Origin: Eggerthellaceae bacterium
GTDB lineage: Bacteria; Actinomycetota; Coriobacteriia; Coriobacteriales; Eggerthellaceae
DNA: 31,048 nucleotides
Assembly (NCBI GenBank): GCA_900753095.1
Contig: CAADXT010000026.1
Span: forward strand, 1-31,048
Direction: 5' to 3'
The position numbers were made by a program, and so were the translations under genes. Positions 1 through 8,600 of this stretch are shown here, piece by piece. Positions within the stretch are counted from its first letter, which is position 1, and the number at the start of each line of letters is the position of its first letter. The notes beneath the pieces were generated by a model, which saw only the letters and a list, made by a program, of their open reading frames with translations, made no database searches and was not told where the DNA came from.

Positions 1-10
1 CCCCTCCTTC
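1..10 (-). promoter_or_regulatory. Ribosome binding site of a gene lying off the left edge
   Basis: Read on the minus strand these ten bases are GAAGGAGGGG, a near-perfect Shine-Dalgarno sequence of the same form used by other minus-strand genes here (for example 16953-16971 and 28029-28048). A leftward gene probably starts a few bases beyond the edge, making positions 11-218 a divergent promoter region. The start codon is not in the window, so this is inference. Confidence 0.5.
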
Positions 11-218
11 TTTTATGCTTGCTTCGCATTGCATTCGTGTTGTGAGATATACCCGCTTGCAAGTCATATGGACCTGAAGTTTCGCTGCGCTCAACGGATC
101 GCCTGGGGCTCAGGGGGGGGGCAAGCTTAGCCTGTTCGCCCCTGTTGCGGCAATGGAACGCTATGGCCAATTGAGCGCGCTACAATTATGGGGAGAGAAC
201 CCTAGTGAGGGAGCTGTT
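11..218. promoter_or_regulatory. Divergent intergenic region with a G9 tract
   Basis: No coding feature is seen. A run of nine G lies at 113-121. A TACAAT hexamer at 181-186 could be a -10 element for the phosphoesterase gene, but no convincing -35 stands 16-18 bases upstream. The GAGGGAG ribosome binding site of that gene is at 207-213. Confidence 0.4.
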
Positions 219-812
219 ATGAAATTCTTTATTGTCTCTGATATTCATGGGTCGGCCACTTGGTGCCGTAAGTTTGTTGATGCCGTCGAGGCCGAACGCC
301 CCGACAAGATTCTTCTGCTGGGCGACGTCCTTTACCATGGGCCGCGCAACGATTTGCCTGAGGGCTACAACCCGAAGGAAGTCATCGCCATGCTGAACCC
401 GCTGGCAGAACGTATCATCGCAGTGCGCGGGAATTGCGATGCAGAAGTCGACCAAATGGTGCTCGACTTCCCTTGTATGGCAGACTATTCGACCATTCTC
501 GATTCCGAATACGTTGATGAAAACGCCGAGTTCGAGCTTTGTACCCCACGCACGCTGTTCCTAACCCACGGGCACATCTACGGTCCCGACCGCGATGGTG
601 CCGCGAGAATCCTCCCAAAGGTGCCGGTGAACACCGCCCTGCTCTATGGGCACACGCATAAAAAGGTGAACGAGCCGTGCGCGGAAGACCCTACGCTCTG
701 GCTGTTCAACCCTGGCAGCCTTTCCCTTCCGAAAGATGGCAGCCATAGCTTCGGCACCTACACCACGGGGCTGCCCATCGAGGAATCATTCCAGCACGTG
801 GAGTTCTGCTAG
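219..812 (+). CDS. yfcE: YfcE-like metallophosphoesterase
   Basis: Predicted 197-residue cytoplasmic phosphodiesterase of the YfcE/MJ0936 calcineurin-like family, close to the usual length of about 185. All five metal-site blocks are visible in order: SDIHG near residue 8, LLGDVLYHGPRN near 35, RGNCD near 72, LTHGH near 112 and YGHTH near 145. The family binds two divalent metals (often Mn2+) and hydrolyses phosphodiesters in vitro; the physiological substrate is generally unknown. I chose the ATG at 219 because GAGGGAG lies just upstream and the protein then opens directly with the first beta strand; an in-frame ATG at 153 would add 22 unconserved residues. Its TAG stop overlaps the stop of the convergent TatD gene. 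Confidence 0.88.
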   Translation: MKFFIVSDIHGSATWCRKFVDAVEAERPDKILLLGDVLYHGPRNDLPEGYNPKEVIAMLNPLAERIIAVRGNCDAEVDQMVLDFPCMADYSTILDSEYVDENAEFELCTPRTLFLTHGHIYGPDRDGAARILPKVPVNTALLYGHTHKKVNEPCAEDPTLWLFNPGSLSLPKDGSHSFGTYTTGLPIEESFQHVEFC

Positions 813-1735
813 CCCAAAACGCTCAACGCATTCCCGCGAATCAGGTCAGCCAATTCACTGGCACCGATTCCGCGAATCTCGGCAAGCCTGCTCAGAGTAT
901 CGAGCAGGCTTGCTTGCGTTTGGGCGAACGAATACGCCACCTGGGGCTGCGCTAGCTCGGGATTAACCACATCAGGCGCATCGGTTTCCAGCAAAAGCCG
1001 TTCAAGGGGAATGGCCTTTACGTACTCGCGGCCCTTTTTCGTTGCCAGCATGCGCCGCCCAACGGAGAAACAGCAACCGGCTTTTATGGCTTGCTGAAGC
1101 TGATGCGAAGAGCCGCTGAACCAATGGAAAATGCACGTGCAGGCTTCCAAGCAGCCCGTTTCCTTCAGGATGCGCAGCGCATCGTCGTACGCCTTCACGC
1201 AATGAACGGAAAGGACCTTGCCACCCGCCTCGGCACACTGCTTGGCAATATGCCGAAACGCCAGCAGTTGCGCGTTGCGCGTTGCCTCACGGCGCTTCGA
1301 GAAATCAAGGCCCACTTCGCCCACGAAGCGCGTTTCGGAAAGCGCCTCATCGAAGGCGACGAGATCAGCCTCAAGCTTGGCCTTATCGTCCAGGACCCAC
1401 CAGGGATGCAGCCCAACCGCCAACCGCACCGGGCCGAAAGCGCCGATGCCCCCTTCATCCGCCCAGCCTGAACATCTAACCAATTCATCGCGCGTTTCCC
1501 GATACTCGTCAGGCGTTACCGAGGCAGCGAAAACCATACCGCCCGCCAAAGCGGCGTCGGCAATGAACTCTGCCTTGTCCGCCACGAACCCCAAGTGGAA
1601 ATGCGCATCGGGCAAAGCGGGCGCAACAGGGGCAGGCTCGTCTAGCGCGGCAGGGTGTAGGCCACTTCCTTCCTCGCATCCCGTCGCGCTAAAGAAGCCT
1701 GCCCTCATCGAGCATCCAGCTAGCCTTGTCCTCAT
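809..1735 (-). CDS. TatD-family metal-dependent hydrolase/DNase
   Basis: 308-residue TIM-barrel hydrolase. Family signatures are DAHFHL (residues 43-48, metal ligands His45 and His47), GEVGLDFS, SVHC, IFHWFSGS and LLLETDAP. TatD proteins are Mg2+/Mn2+-dependent 3'-5' exonucleases or related hydrolases acting in the cytoplasm. The ATG at 1735 has GGAGGGG ideally placed; further in-frame starts upstream (1750, 1804, 1858) lack this. With this start about 40 residues rich in Ala, Gly and Pro precede the barrel, longer than the few residues typical of TatD. The gene converges on the phosphoesterase gene with a 4-base overlap and no terminator between them. Substrate not predictable. Confidence 0.85.
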   Translation of the reverse strand: MRTRLAGCSMRAGFFSATGCEEGSGLHPAALDEPAPVAPALPDAHFHLGFVADKAEFIADAALAGGMVFAASVTPDEYRETRDELVRCSGWADEGGIGAFGPVRLAVGLHPWWVLDDKAKLEADLVAFDEALSETRFVGEVGLDFSKRREATRNAQLLAFRHIAKQCAEAGGKVLSVHCVKAYDDALRILKETGCLEACTCIFHWFSGSSHQLQQAIKAGCCFSVGRRMLATKKGREYVKAIPLERLLLETDAPDVVNPELAQPQVAYSFAQTQASLLDTLSRLAEIRGIGASELADLIRGNALSVLG

Positions 1736-1876
1736 TCGGCGCCCCTCCATTCGTTTACGGCAACCACGCAACACGTTCGCCCACGATTCGTCAACGCCGC
1801 CCATCGCATCGCGGCGCGCTGTTAAAAGTGCGTTACGCTGATACCGTAAAACAAGCACGTCCTCTAAGGAACCACG
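1736..1876. promoter_or_regulatory. Divergent promoter region between the TatD and MBL genes
   Basis: A 141-base spacer separates the starts of two divergent genes. It holds the TatD ribosome binding site at the left and an AAGGA motif about 1864-1868 serving the MBL gene at the right. No clear sigma-70-type promoter could be assigned by eye. Confidence 0.35.
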
Positions 1877-2929
1877 ATGAGTGCGAACTACGCAGACCAG
1901 TACAACAACGGCGAAATCGAAGAGGTGTTCCCGCGCATCTGGCGTGTACCGGTGCCCCTGCCCGACAATCCGCTGGGATTCCTGAACTCCTACTTCATCT
2001 TAAGCGAGGACAAAACCACCATCGTGGACGTGGGCTTCAACCACCCCGCCTGCGAAGCGGCGCTCGATAACGCCCTGCGCAAGCTGGGCCGCAGCTGGGA
2101 ATCGGTGGAAATCGTGCTAACCCATTCCCACCCCGACCACACCGGCAACCTTGACCGCGTATGGCGCCGCTGGATGCGCGTGTACGCCAACATGCACTCC
2201 ATCCAGGAAGTGCAGAACCTCATGAACATGCAGGCCAGCGTGTTCAACCCGCTTATCAGCTACCTCACCCGCCCCAACGCCTACGACGAGCGCAGCATGC
2301 AGAAGCGCGACGCTTCCACCTACCGCGTTTCAGCCGAGCTGCTGCCGGTGAAAAACCAGCCCGACTTGTTCTACCTGGGCGATGGCGACGTGTACCACAA
2401 CGGCAACTACCGCTTCCAGGTAATAACCACCCCTGGCCACGACGACTGGCACATCTGCCTGTACGAGCCCACCGCGAAAATCCTGCTGGCGGGCGACCAC
2501 GTGCTGGAGCGCATCACGCCCACCATCATGAGCTGGGTGTGCTCGTACGATGCCCTGCGCGAATTCCTTACCAGCCTCGACAAGGTACGCAACTTAGACG
2601 TTGATTTAATTCTGCCCGGCCACGGCCGCCCGTTCACCGGCATTGCCCAGCGCGTCGATTTCCTAAAGCAGTTCCACGCCAACCGCTTGGAGGAGCTATA
2701 CCACCTGGTAGAAGAAGGCCACGCCAGCCTGATAGACATCGCCCGCAGCGCTTCTTGGAAGCATCCCAACTGGGACGAGTGGACCATCGACCAGAAGTTC
2801 TATTCCCTAGGCGAAACCTTCGCGCACCTCGTATACCTGGTAAACGAAGGCCGCGTAGTGCTAACCACCTGCGAAAACTACCGCCGCTTCTACCCCTCCA
2901 ACGCCTTCGAGATGCAACGGAAGAAATAA
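1877..2929 (+). CDS. MBL-fold metallo-hydrolase
   Basis: 350-residue metallo-beta-lactamase-fold protein, probably cytoplasmic as no signal peptide is seen. The metal site is complete: H83-S-H85-P-D87-H88, His188 in TTPGHDD, Asp207 in LLAGDH and His249 in LPGHG. The last 90 residues look like the helical or winged-helix extension seen in the LACTB2/RNase Z-like side of the fold. Such enzymes hydrolyse thioesters, lactones, nucleic acids or other esters, and the substrate cannot be read from the sequence. The ATG at 1877 follows AAGGA at normal spacing. A second protein of the same architecture lies at 12725-13831. The gene ends before a hairpin and a strong bidirectional terminator. Confidence 0.82.
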   Translation: MSANYADQYNNGEIEEVFPRIWRVPVPLPDNPLGFLNSYFILSEDKTTIVDVGFNHPACEAALDNALRKLGRSWESVEIVLTHSHPDHTGNLDRVWRRWMRVYANMHSIQEVQNLMNMQASVFNPLISYLTRPNAYDERSMQKRDASTYRVSAELLPVKNQPDLFYLGDGDVYHNGNYRFQVITTPGHDDWHICLYEPTAKILLAGDHVLERITPTIMSWVCSYDALREFLTSLDKVRNLDVDLILPGHGRPFTGIAQRVDFLKQFHANRLEELYHLVEEGHASLIDIARSASWKHPNWDEWTIDQKFYSLGETFAHLVYLVNEGRVVLTTCENYRRFYPSNAFEMQRKK

Positions 2930-2963
2930 GTCGTCAACTGGCGAAAGCGGTAGAAAACAATCA

Positions 2964-2991
2964 GCTGCGGGTGTGCTAGCGCACCCGCAGC
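2964..2991 (-). terminator. GC-rich hairpin between convergent genes
   Basis: A 10-bp perfect stem (2964-2973 with 2982-2991) surrounds an 8-base loop with further internal pairing. On the minus strand it is followed by TGATTGTTTT, so it may back up termination of the leftward stress-protein gene. On the plus strand no T run follows. Confidence 0.45.
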
Positions 2992-3014
2992 CACCAGATG
3001 CTACAGCCCCAAAA

Positions 3015-3053
3015 GCAAAAGGCGTCGAAGCAAAAGCCTCGACGCCTTTTTTG
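3015..3053. terminator. Bidirectional intrinsic terminator
   Basis: GGCGTCGA at 3021-3028 pairs with TCGACGCC at 3039-3046, flanked by A4 on the left and T6 on the right, so it can stop transcription in both directions. It sits between the convergent MBL and universal stress protein genes. Confidence 0.9.
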
Positions 3054-3070
3054 TGTTCTATGGGATACGC

Positions 3071-3937
3071 CTATTCAGCCGGAACCACAGCAGTGGGCAC
3101 CTGCAGGTGCGCCAGCACGCCGCAAGTGGTGGAACCGAACAATGCGCGGCTTACTGCCGAGCGGGCATGCGTGCCCAAAAGTAGCACGCGGCAATCTTTG
3201 CTGCGCTGCAGCAGCGCCTGCGTGGGCGAAGGTGCCTCGACGGAATGCCCCTCAACCTCAAGCTCGGGCTCGGCATCGCGGATAGCGGCAACACGAGCGT
3301 CCAAATTGCGCTGGAACGACTCGCCCACGGGGGCCAATCCGCCGCCCATGAACTCGGCAGAGCGCGAAAGCAGCGTGGGGATGCCCCAAGAAGAAATGAG
3401 CTCCAACGGCTCTTCCAACACCTTCGCCAGGTGAACACCCAGCTCAACCGCGTTATCGCTGATCTCGTCCTGCGGGCCTACGCCCACCACGATGCCCTTT
3501 GCCTCGTGGTACGGATCCCAGTCGGCGGGAACCACCACCGTGGGCACGCTTGCGGAAACCGAAACGCGCAGGCCCTTGGCACTCCACACGCGTTCCGCCA
3601 CCGTGGCACCATGGTGCGAGCCCATCACAATCATGTCATGGGACTCCGCCGCACCCACCAGCGCTTCCACAATGTCGCCGCTCACATACGAGGCGTCCAT
3701 GGCAAGCTCAGGGTAGTCGGCGCGTACCAGCTGCTGAGCTTCCTCGAGCACGTTTTCCACCGCTTCGCGCAGCATTTTATGGTCGGAGCCGGCAATCTTA
3801 TCGGACGTTGGGTCGATAACCGCAAGCAACGTAAGGTGCGCCGTTTCGCGGTTCGCCAAACGCGCCGCCCACTTCAGGGCCTTCTTGCCGCGCTCGCTGC
3901 CGTCGATGCCAACCAGAATGCTTTCCAAAGTTTCCAA
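3071..3937 (-). CDS. Universal stress protein with two UspA domains
   Basis: 288 residues made of two tandem UspA domains (about 4-138 and 147-286). Domain 1 begins with ILVGIDGSERGKKAL and carries MGSHHG near 106. Domain 2 begins with GIVVGVGP and carries the ATP-loop-like stretch GTHARSAVSRALFGST near 255-270. The family binds ATP or acts as a stress-related regulator in the cytoplasm. The start is a TTG at 3937 with GAGGGG eight bases upstream; no better ATG exists nearby. It is the last gene of a three-gene minus-strand unit, 18 bases after the small membrane protein gene and behind the phosphate transporter, which suggests a role linked to phosphate or energy status. Physiological partner unknown. 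Confidence 0.87.
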   Translation of the reverse strand: METLESILVGIDGSERGKKALKWAARLANRETAHLTLLAVIDPTSDKIAGSDHKMLREAVENVLEEAQQLVRADYPELAMDASYVSGDIVEALVGAAESHDMIVMGSHHGATVAERVWSAKGLRVSVSASVPTVVVPADWDPYHEAKGIVVGVGPQDEISDNAVELGVHLAKVLEEPLELISSWGIPTLLSRSAEFMGGGLAPVGESFQRNLDARVAAIRDAEPELEVEGHSVEAPSPTQALLQRSKDCRVLLLGTHARSAVSRALFGSTTCGVLAHLQVPTAVVPAE

Positions 3938-3955
3938 GTTCTTATCCCCTCACCA

Positions 3956-4186
3956 TTAGTGGAACATCGGAATCATCAGCCACAGCGCGAACAGCACCAC
4001 AACCACGCATGCCGCAAAGCACGCCACCGAAGCGAAACGAATCAGATAGTTGGGCGAGCCGTCGCCGCCCTCGGGCGCGCCGCTCTTCGACCACAGACGC
4101 AGGCCCGATGCATACATCACGCCGATGGCGCTGGCAATTCCGACCGCAACAACCAGGACCGTTGCGAAGTTAACGAGTTCTTGCAT
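3956..4186 (-). CDS. Small two-helix membrane protein
   Basis: 76-residue hypothetical protein with two hydrophobic segments (about 5-27 and 49-74) joined by a charged loop containing RLWSKSGAPEGGDGSPNY. It contains no motif I recognise. The ATG at 4186 is preceded by GGAAGGG, which overlaps the stop codon of the upstream phosphate transporter gene, so the two are likely translationally coupled. Being placed between PiT and a universal stress protein makes an accessory or regulatory subunit of the transporter plausible; that is inference from position. Size and topology resemble small transporter-associated proteins, but no homologue could be named. Confidence 0.72.
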   Translation of the reverse strand: MQELVNFATVLVVAVGIASAIGVMYASGLRLWSKSGAPEGGDGSPNYLIRFASVACFAACVVVVLFALWLMIPMFH

Positions 4187-4199
4187 GTAACTGCCCTTC

Positions 4200-5357
4200 C
4201 TATGCTGCAGCCGTGGCCGTTGCAGCCTTGGCGTTTACCTTTACTTCGGAGCCTTCGTTGACGTTCATCGCATTAACCGGGTTGCGGCGCGAGAGCCTGA
4301 AGATGATGAGCGCGGCAACGATGGCCATAACGGCAACGGCAAGCGTGCCCCACACGTTGATCTTGGCAACGGCGCAGGCCGCGGCACCGATAACGCCTGC
4401 CGCAGGGAACGTGATAAGCCATGCCACCAGCATTCGTGCGGCAACCTTCCAGTCGATCTTGCCGCCCTTCTTGCCCAAGCCGGAGCCGATGATGGAGCCG
4501 GAGCATACCTGCGTGGTGGAAAGCGCGAAGCCCAAGTGCGAGGAAACCAAGATGGTGGTTGCCGAAGAGGCCTCTGCCGCAAAGCCCTGAGGCGTTGCGA
4601 TTTCAGTAAGGCCCTTGCCAAGCGTGCGAATTACACGCCAACCACCCATGTAGGTGCCAAGCGCGATAGCCAGGCCGCATACGGCGATTACCCACAGCTG
4701 AGGGCCAGAGCCAGAAGGCTGCAGTCCAACGGCGATAAGCGTCAGCGTGATGATGCCCATGGTCTTCTGCGCATCGTTGGTGCCGTGGGAAAGCGCTACC
4801 AGGCAGGCCGTGATGGTCTGGCCATGGCGGAAGCCCGTCTCAACGTACTTCTCGTCGAGATTGCGGACGATGAAGTATATCAATTTCACCGCCACAAACG
4901 CCGCCAAACCGGCAACGATGGGCGAGATAAGGGCAGGAACCAGAACCTTGGCAACAACCGCGCCGAAGTTCACGCCCTCAACGCCAGCGCCCACGATAAC
5001 AGCGCCCACCAGGCCGCCGAACAGGGCATGGGAGGAAGAGGACGGCAGGCCCACCAGCCAGGTCATCAAGTTCCACAAAATTGCGCCTATCAGGCCCGCG
5101 AATATGAATTCGGCCCCAATAGTTACCTGCTGCTCGTTGATGATGCCGCCTGAAATGGTCTTAGCCACCTCAGTTGACAGAAATGCGCCGATCAGATTCA
5201 GCGTACCTGCTGCGATTACCGCCGTTTTCGGCTTCAGCGCACCAGTTGCAATCGAGGTTGCCATAGCGTTTGCCGTATCGTGGAAGCCGTTCGTGAAATC
5301 GAACGTCAACGCTACCGCGATAACCAGCACAACAACAACCAAAGTTGCGATATCCAT
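4200..5357 (-). CDS. pit: PiT-family inorganic phosphate transporter
   Basis: 385-residue polytopic inner-membrane protein of the PiT/PHO-4 family, which moves phosphate (often as a metal-phosphate complex) with protons or Na+. The duplicated family signature is present in both halves: GFHDTANAMATSIATGAL near residue 24 and ALSHGTNDAQKTMG near 188. About ten membrane helices are visible, with a cytoplasmic loop around residues 255-300 and an Ala/Lys-rich C-terminal tail. The ATG at 5357 has GGGAGGA about 12 bases upstream. It is the first gene of a unit with the 76-residue membrane protein and the stress protein. A GC hairpin (5394-5410) and a palindrome (5505-5518) lie upstream. Ion specificity cannot be read from sequence. 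Confidence 0.9.
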   Translation of the reverse strand: MDIATLVVVVLVIAVALTFDFTNGFHDTANAMATSIATGALKPKTAVIAAGTLNLIGAFLSTEVAKTISGGIINEQQVTIGAEFIFAGLIGAILWNLMTWLVGLPSSSSHALFGGLVGAVIVGAGVEGVNFGAVVAKVLVPALISPIVAGLAAFVAVKLIYFIVRNLDEKYVETGFRHGQTITACLVALSHGTNDAQKTMGIITLTLIAVGLQPSGSGPQLWVIAVCGLAIALGTYMGGWRVIRTLGKGLTEIATPQGFAAEASSATTILVSSHLGFALSTTQVCSGSIIGSGLGKKGGKIDWKVAARMLVAWLITFPAAGVIGAAACAVAKINVWGTLAVAVMAIVAALIIFRLSRRNPVNAMNVNEGSEVKVNAKAATATAAA

Positions 5358-5393
5358 GCGTTTCTTCGTTCCTCCCTTTTGGATGTACCTTCA

Positions 5394-5410
5394 CGCGCGC
5401 AAAGCGCGCG
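5394..5410 (-). other. Hairpin in the pit leader
   Basis: CGCGCGC at 5394-5400 and GCGCGCG at 5404-5410 form a 7-bp stem with an AAA loop, 37 bases upstream of the pit start codon. No T run follows in the direction of pit, so it is more likely a leader structure than a terminator. Confidence 0.4.
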
Positions 5411-5504
5411 GCAAAAGGGTTGGCAAACGCAGCCGAGGCCCGAGTTCATGCCCGCAAAAGCGCTTGATTTCCCATTTGCAGACGCAAGCATATCCCGCGA
5501 AATC

Positions 5505-5518
5505 TTACATAAATGTAA
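5505..5518. promoter_or_regulatory. Candidate operator palindrome
   Basis: TTACAT-AA-ATGTAA is a perfect 14-base palindrome in the AT-richer part of the 331-base divergent gap between pit and the c-di-GMP gene. On the minus strand it includes TTTACA, a 5/6 match to a -35 element. No known regulator box was matched with confidence. Confidence 0.4.
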
Positions 5519-5688
5519 AGCGAGGTTAATCATTGTTACGTTTGAAACAAGCGCCCGTCTTCACAAGAAACCGCTATCATTAATTAGCTGGGTGATTTTA
5601 GGACATCTTTCCTGTTGGAATAATGGAAATCAGCAGGTCGCAATAGGTATCACTCCCCTCCCAGCGAAAGTTCATGGAAGGCGTTTGC

Positions 5689-8600
5689 ATGACAGATGAA
5701 CCAAAAGGCAGTGCCGCTTCCCGCGAAGCGTTGTTCGCCTACCTCGAAGGCCTGGCAACCGACCCCGAGCACGCCTCGCTCGATTCAGGCAGCTTCTCCC
5801 CCGAGGAATTGCCCCTAGCTCGACAGGCCCTGGAATTGGGCGAGCTCATCGTCGATGAGCGCCATCAGGCTGAAAAGCTCGCCGAGGGCGTGTTCGACTC
5901 CCCAAACGGGAAAAATGCCGAGAAAGGGAACCCTCTTACCGCAGCGTTCGGTGGCATCCGCACCAACCTCGCCGTTCCCACCGCCATCGCAAAGGCGATC
6001 GACGATGACGACTACTCGCTGGGGTTCAGCCCTTCCAACGAATACCTGGCGCAGCTTAAGCACAGCGTTGAAGAGCTGCGTGAACGCCACAACGAGCTTG
6101 AGCGCAACGCCTACACCGACTTCCTTACCGGCGTGGGCAACCGCGCGGCCTTCAACCGCGACTCCGATGCAGCCTGGGAAATGGGAACCGCCTACACCCT
6201 GGCATTCGTCGACATCGACGGACTGAAGTACTGCAACGACCACTATGGGCACGCCGAAGGCAACAAATACATTCAGGAAGTTGCCAACTGCCTGCTGCTC
6301 CACCGTCGCAACGGCGAGCGCATCTACCGTATCGGCGGCGATGAGTTCGTAATGCTCTCACCCAGCTCCTCGGAGCCCGAGATGAGCGAGCGGTTGGAAG
6401 CAAGCCGCACCGCCCTGAGGGAAACGCACACCATCGACGAATCGTTCTCCTACTCCTTCAGCTACGGCTGCGCCCATGCGGCCCCTGCCTCGGGCGATAG
6501 CCGCACCAAGCTGGTGAACGACGCCGACAAGCGCATGTACGACTACAAGCTGCTTCACGGCTCGCAATCGAAGAAGAACAGCGACGACGCAGACGAGACG
6601 GAAGACACGCTCGGCATTCAAGACCGCATCTTCCAAGCCATGTCGTACCAGGCAGACGGCCGCTACCTGTTCGTGTGCAATATAGACAACGACCTTTCCC
6701 GCTGGTCGCGCAATGCCGTGCGCGATTTCGACCTTCCGGCCGAAGTCATGCACAAGATGGGCGAAGTGTGGTCAGCGCACATCCACCCCGACGATCGCGA
6801 AGCATGGCAGAAGGATATCGACGAGGTATTCAGCGGCAAAAAGCACCACCACAACCTGAGCTACCGCGCTAAGGACGCATCAGGGCGCTACGTTCTGGTG
6901 AACTGCTCGGGCGTGCGCCTGGAAGGGCGCGGCGGAGAGCCCACCCTGTTCGTGGGCACCATCGTGAACCGCAACGCTGCCGATGGCACCGACCCGGCAA
7001 CCGGGCTCGACGATGTGCGTGCGCTCGTTGCCGCCATCGACCGCCGCAAGCAGCGCAACCGCGCCACCGATTTCATCGTGGTAAAAGTGGGCGGCATCGC
7101 CGAAATCAACTCCACCTACGGCTACGAAGCGGGAAACGATGCGCTCTCGCAAGTCTCCGATCGCCTTATTTCGCTGGTAAGTGACTCCGCCCAGGTATTT
7201 CGTTCCTACGGATTGCAATTTATCTTGGTGTTCGACTGCAAGGGCGCAGATGTTCTTTCCCGCCGCTGCGACGATGTGCGCGGCACCCTCGAGCAGCCCA
7301 TCCACATCCGCGGCATCAACGTGCTGCTGCCAGTGGTAGCCGTTTCCGCCCATTACGAGGCGATCTCTTCGCAGGCACTTCCCATCTTGAGCGACCTCAA
7401 CCGCCGCATCGATGCTGCAACGCGCAGCAAAGCGGAAAACGGAACGTTCAGCAACCCCTTGCGCCTTACCGACCAAAACGTGATCAGCACCGGCAGCGTC
7501 GACAGCCTTACCGGTTTGGTTCACAGCAGCGAGTTCCTCAGCCGCGCCACCAAGTACTCGCGCATGCACCTCAACGAACAACACTGCATGATAGCCATCG
7601 ACTTGGGCCACATGCGCATATACAACGAATGGTACGGCAGGCAGAAAGGCGATGCGCTCCTGGCAGAGATGGGCACGGCGCTTTCCACGCTGGAAACCAC
7701 CGGCGTTGGGCTTGCAGGCCATTGGGGGCAAGACGATTTTTCCGTCCACATGCCGCTCGACAAGAACGCAATCCGCATTCTGTATGACCGCATCAAGGAC
7801 ATCGTCGCCTCGCATGATGACTCCATCGGCTTCACGCCCGCTTTCGGCATCTGCCCGCTGAAGCCCGGCGCCGACGTGAACATCAGCGACTACGACAAGG
7901 CGAAGTTCGCCCTGGAGGAAACCCGCGACAACTTCAAGAACCGCATCGCCTTCTTCAAGCCTGAGAAATACCATCGCCGCGAAGAGGAGCACCTGCTGCT
8001 TTCCGAGTTCCAACGCGCGCTGGCCACCAACCGCGTGAACTTCTTCCTGCAACCGCAGTACAATATGAAAACCGACAAGATCGTAGGCGCCGAAGCGCTT
8101 GCCCGCTGGAAGCGCTTCGACGGAACCTATGTCTCACCTGCGGTGTTCGTTCCTCTGCTCGAGCGCAACGGCTTTATCGTCGCACTCGACCGCCATATCT
8201 GGGAACAGGTGTTCATCTGGATAAAGAAATGCCGCGCGCGCAACCTTACGCCACCGCCCGTCTCCATCAACGTTTCGCGCATCGACATCGAGTCAATCAA
8301 CGTTGCCGCATGCCTGAACGCCCTTGCCGAGAAGCACGAGGTCCCCACCCATTTCGTTAAGGTTGAGATCACCGAAAGCGTTTGCACCGAAAATCAGCAC
8401 TCCGTGCAAGCGCTTACCGCAGAGCTCAAGAAGCTCGGCTTCGCAGTGTATATGGACGACTTCGGCAGCGGGCAATCTTCCCTGAGCATGTTGCGAGACA
8501 TCAACGTCGACGTCATCAAGCTCGACGGCGGCTTCCTTGCCGACAAAACCGACAGCGCCCGAACAACGGAAATCGTTGGCTCGGTGGTGAAGATGGCGAA

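Noticed and set aside
5505..5518. PhoB/PhoP box for phosphate control of pit
   Set aside because: The palindrome does not match the tandem direct-repeat form of Pho boxes; kept only as a generic operator candidate.
6880..8052. Minus-strand open frame opposite the c-di-GMP gene
   Set aside because: Antisense shadow of conserved GGDEF and EAL coding sequence.
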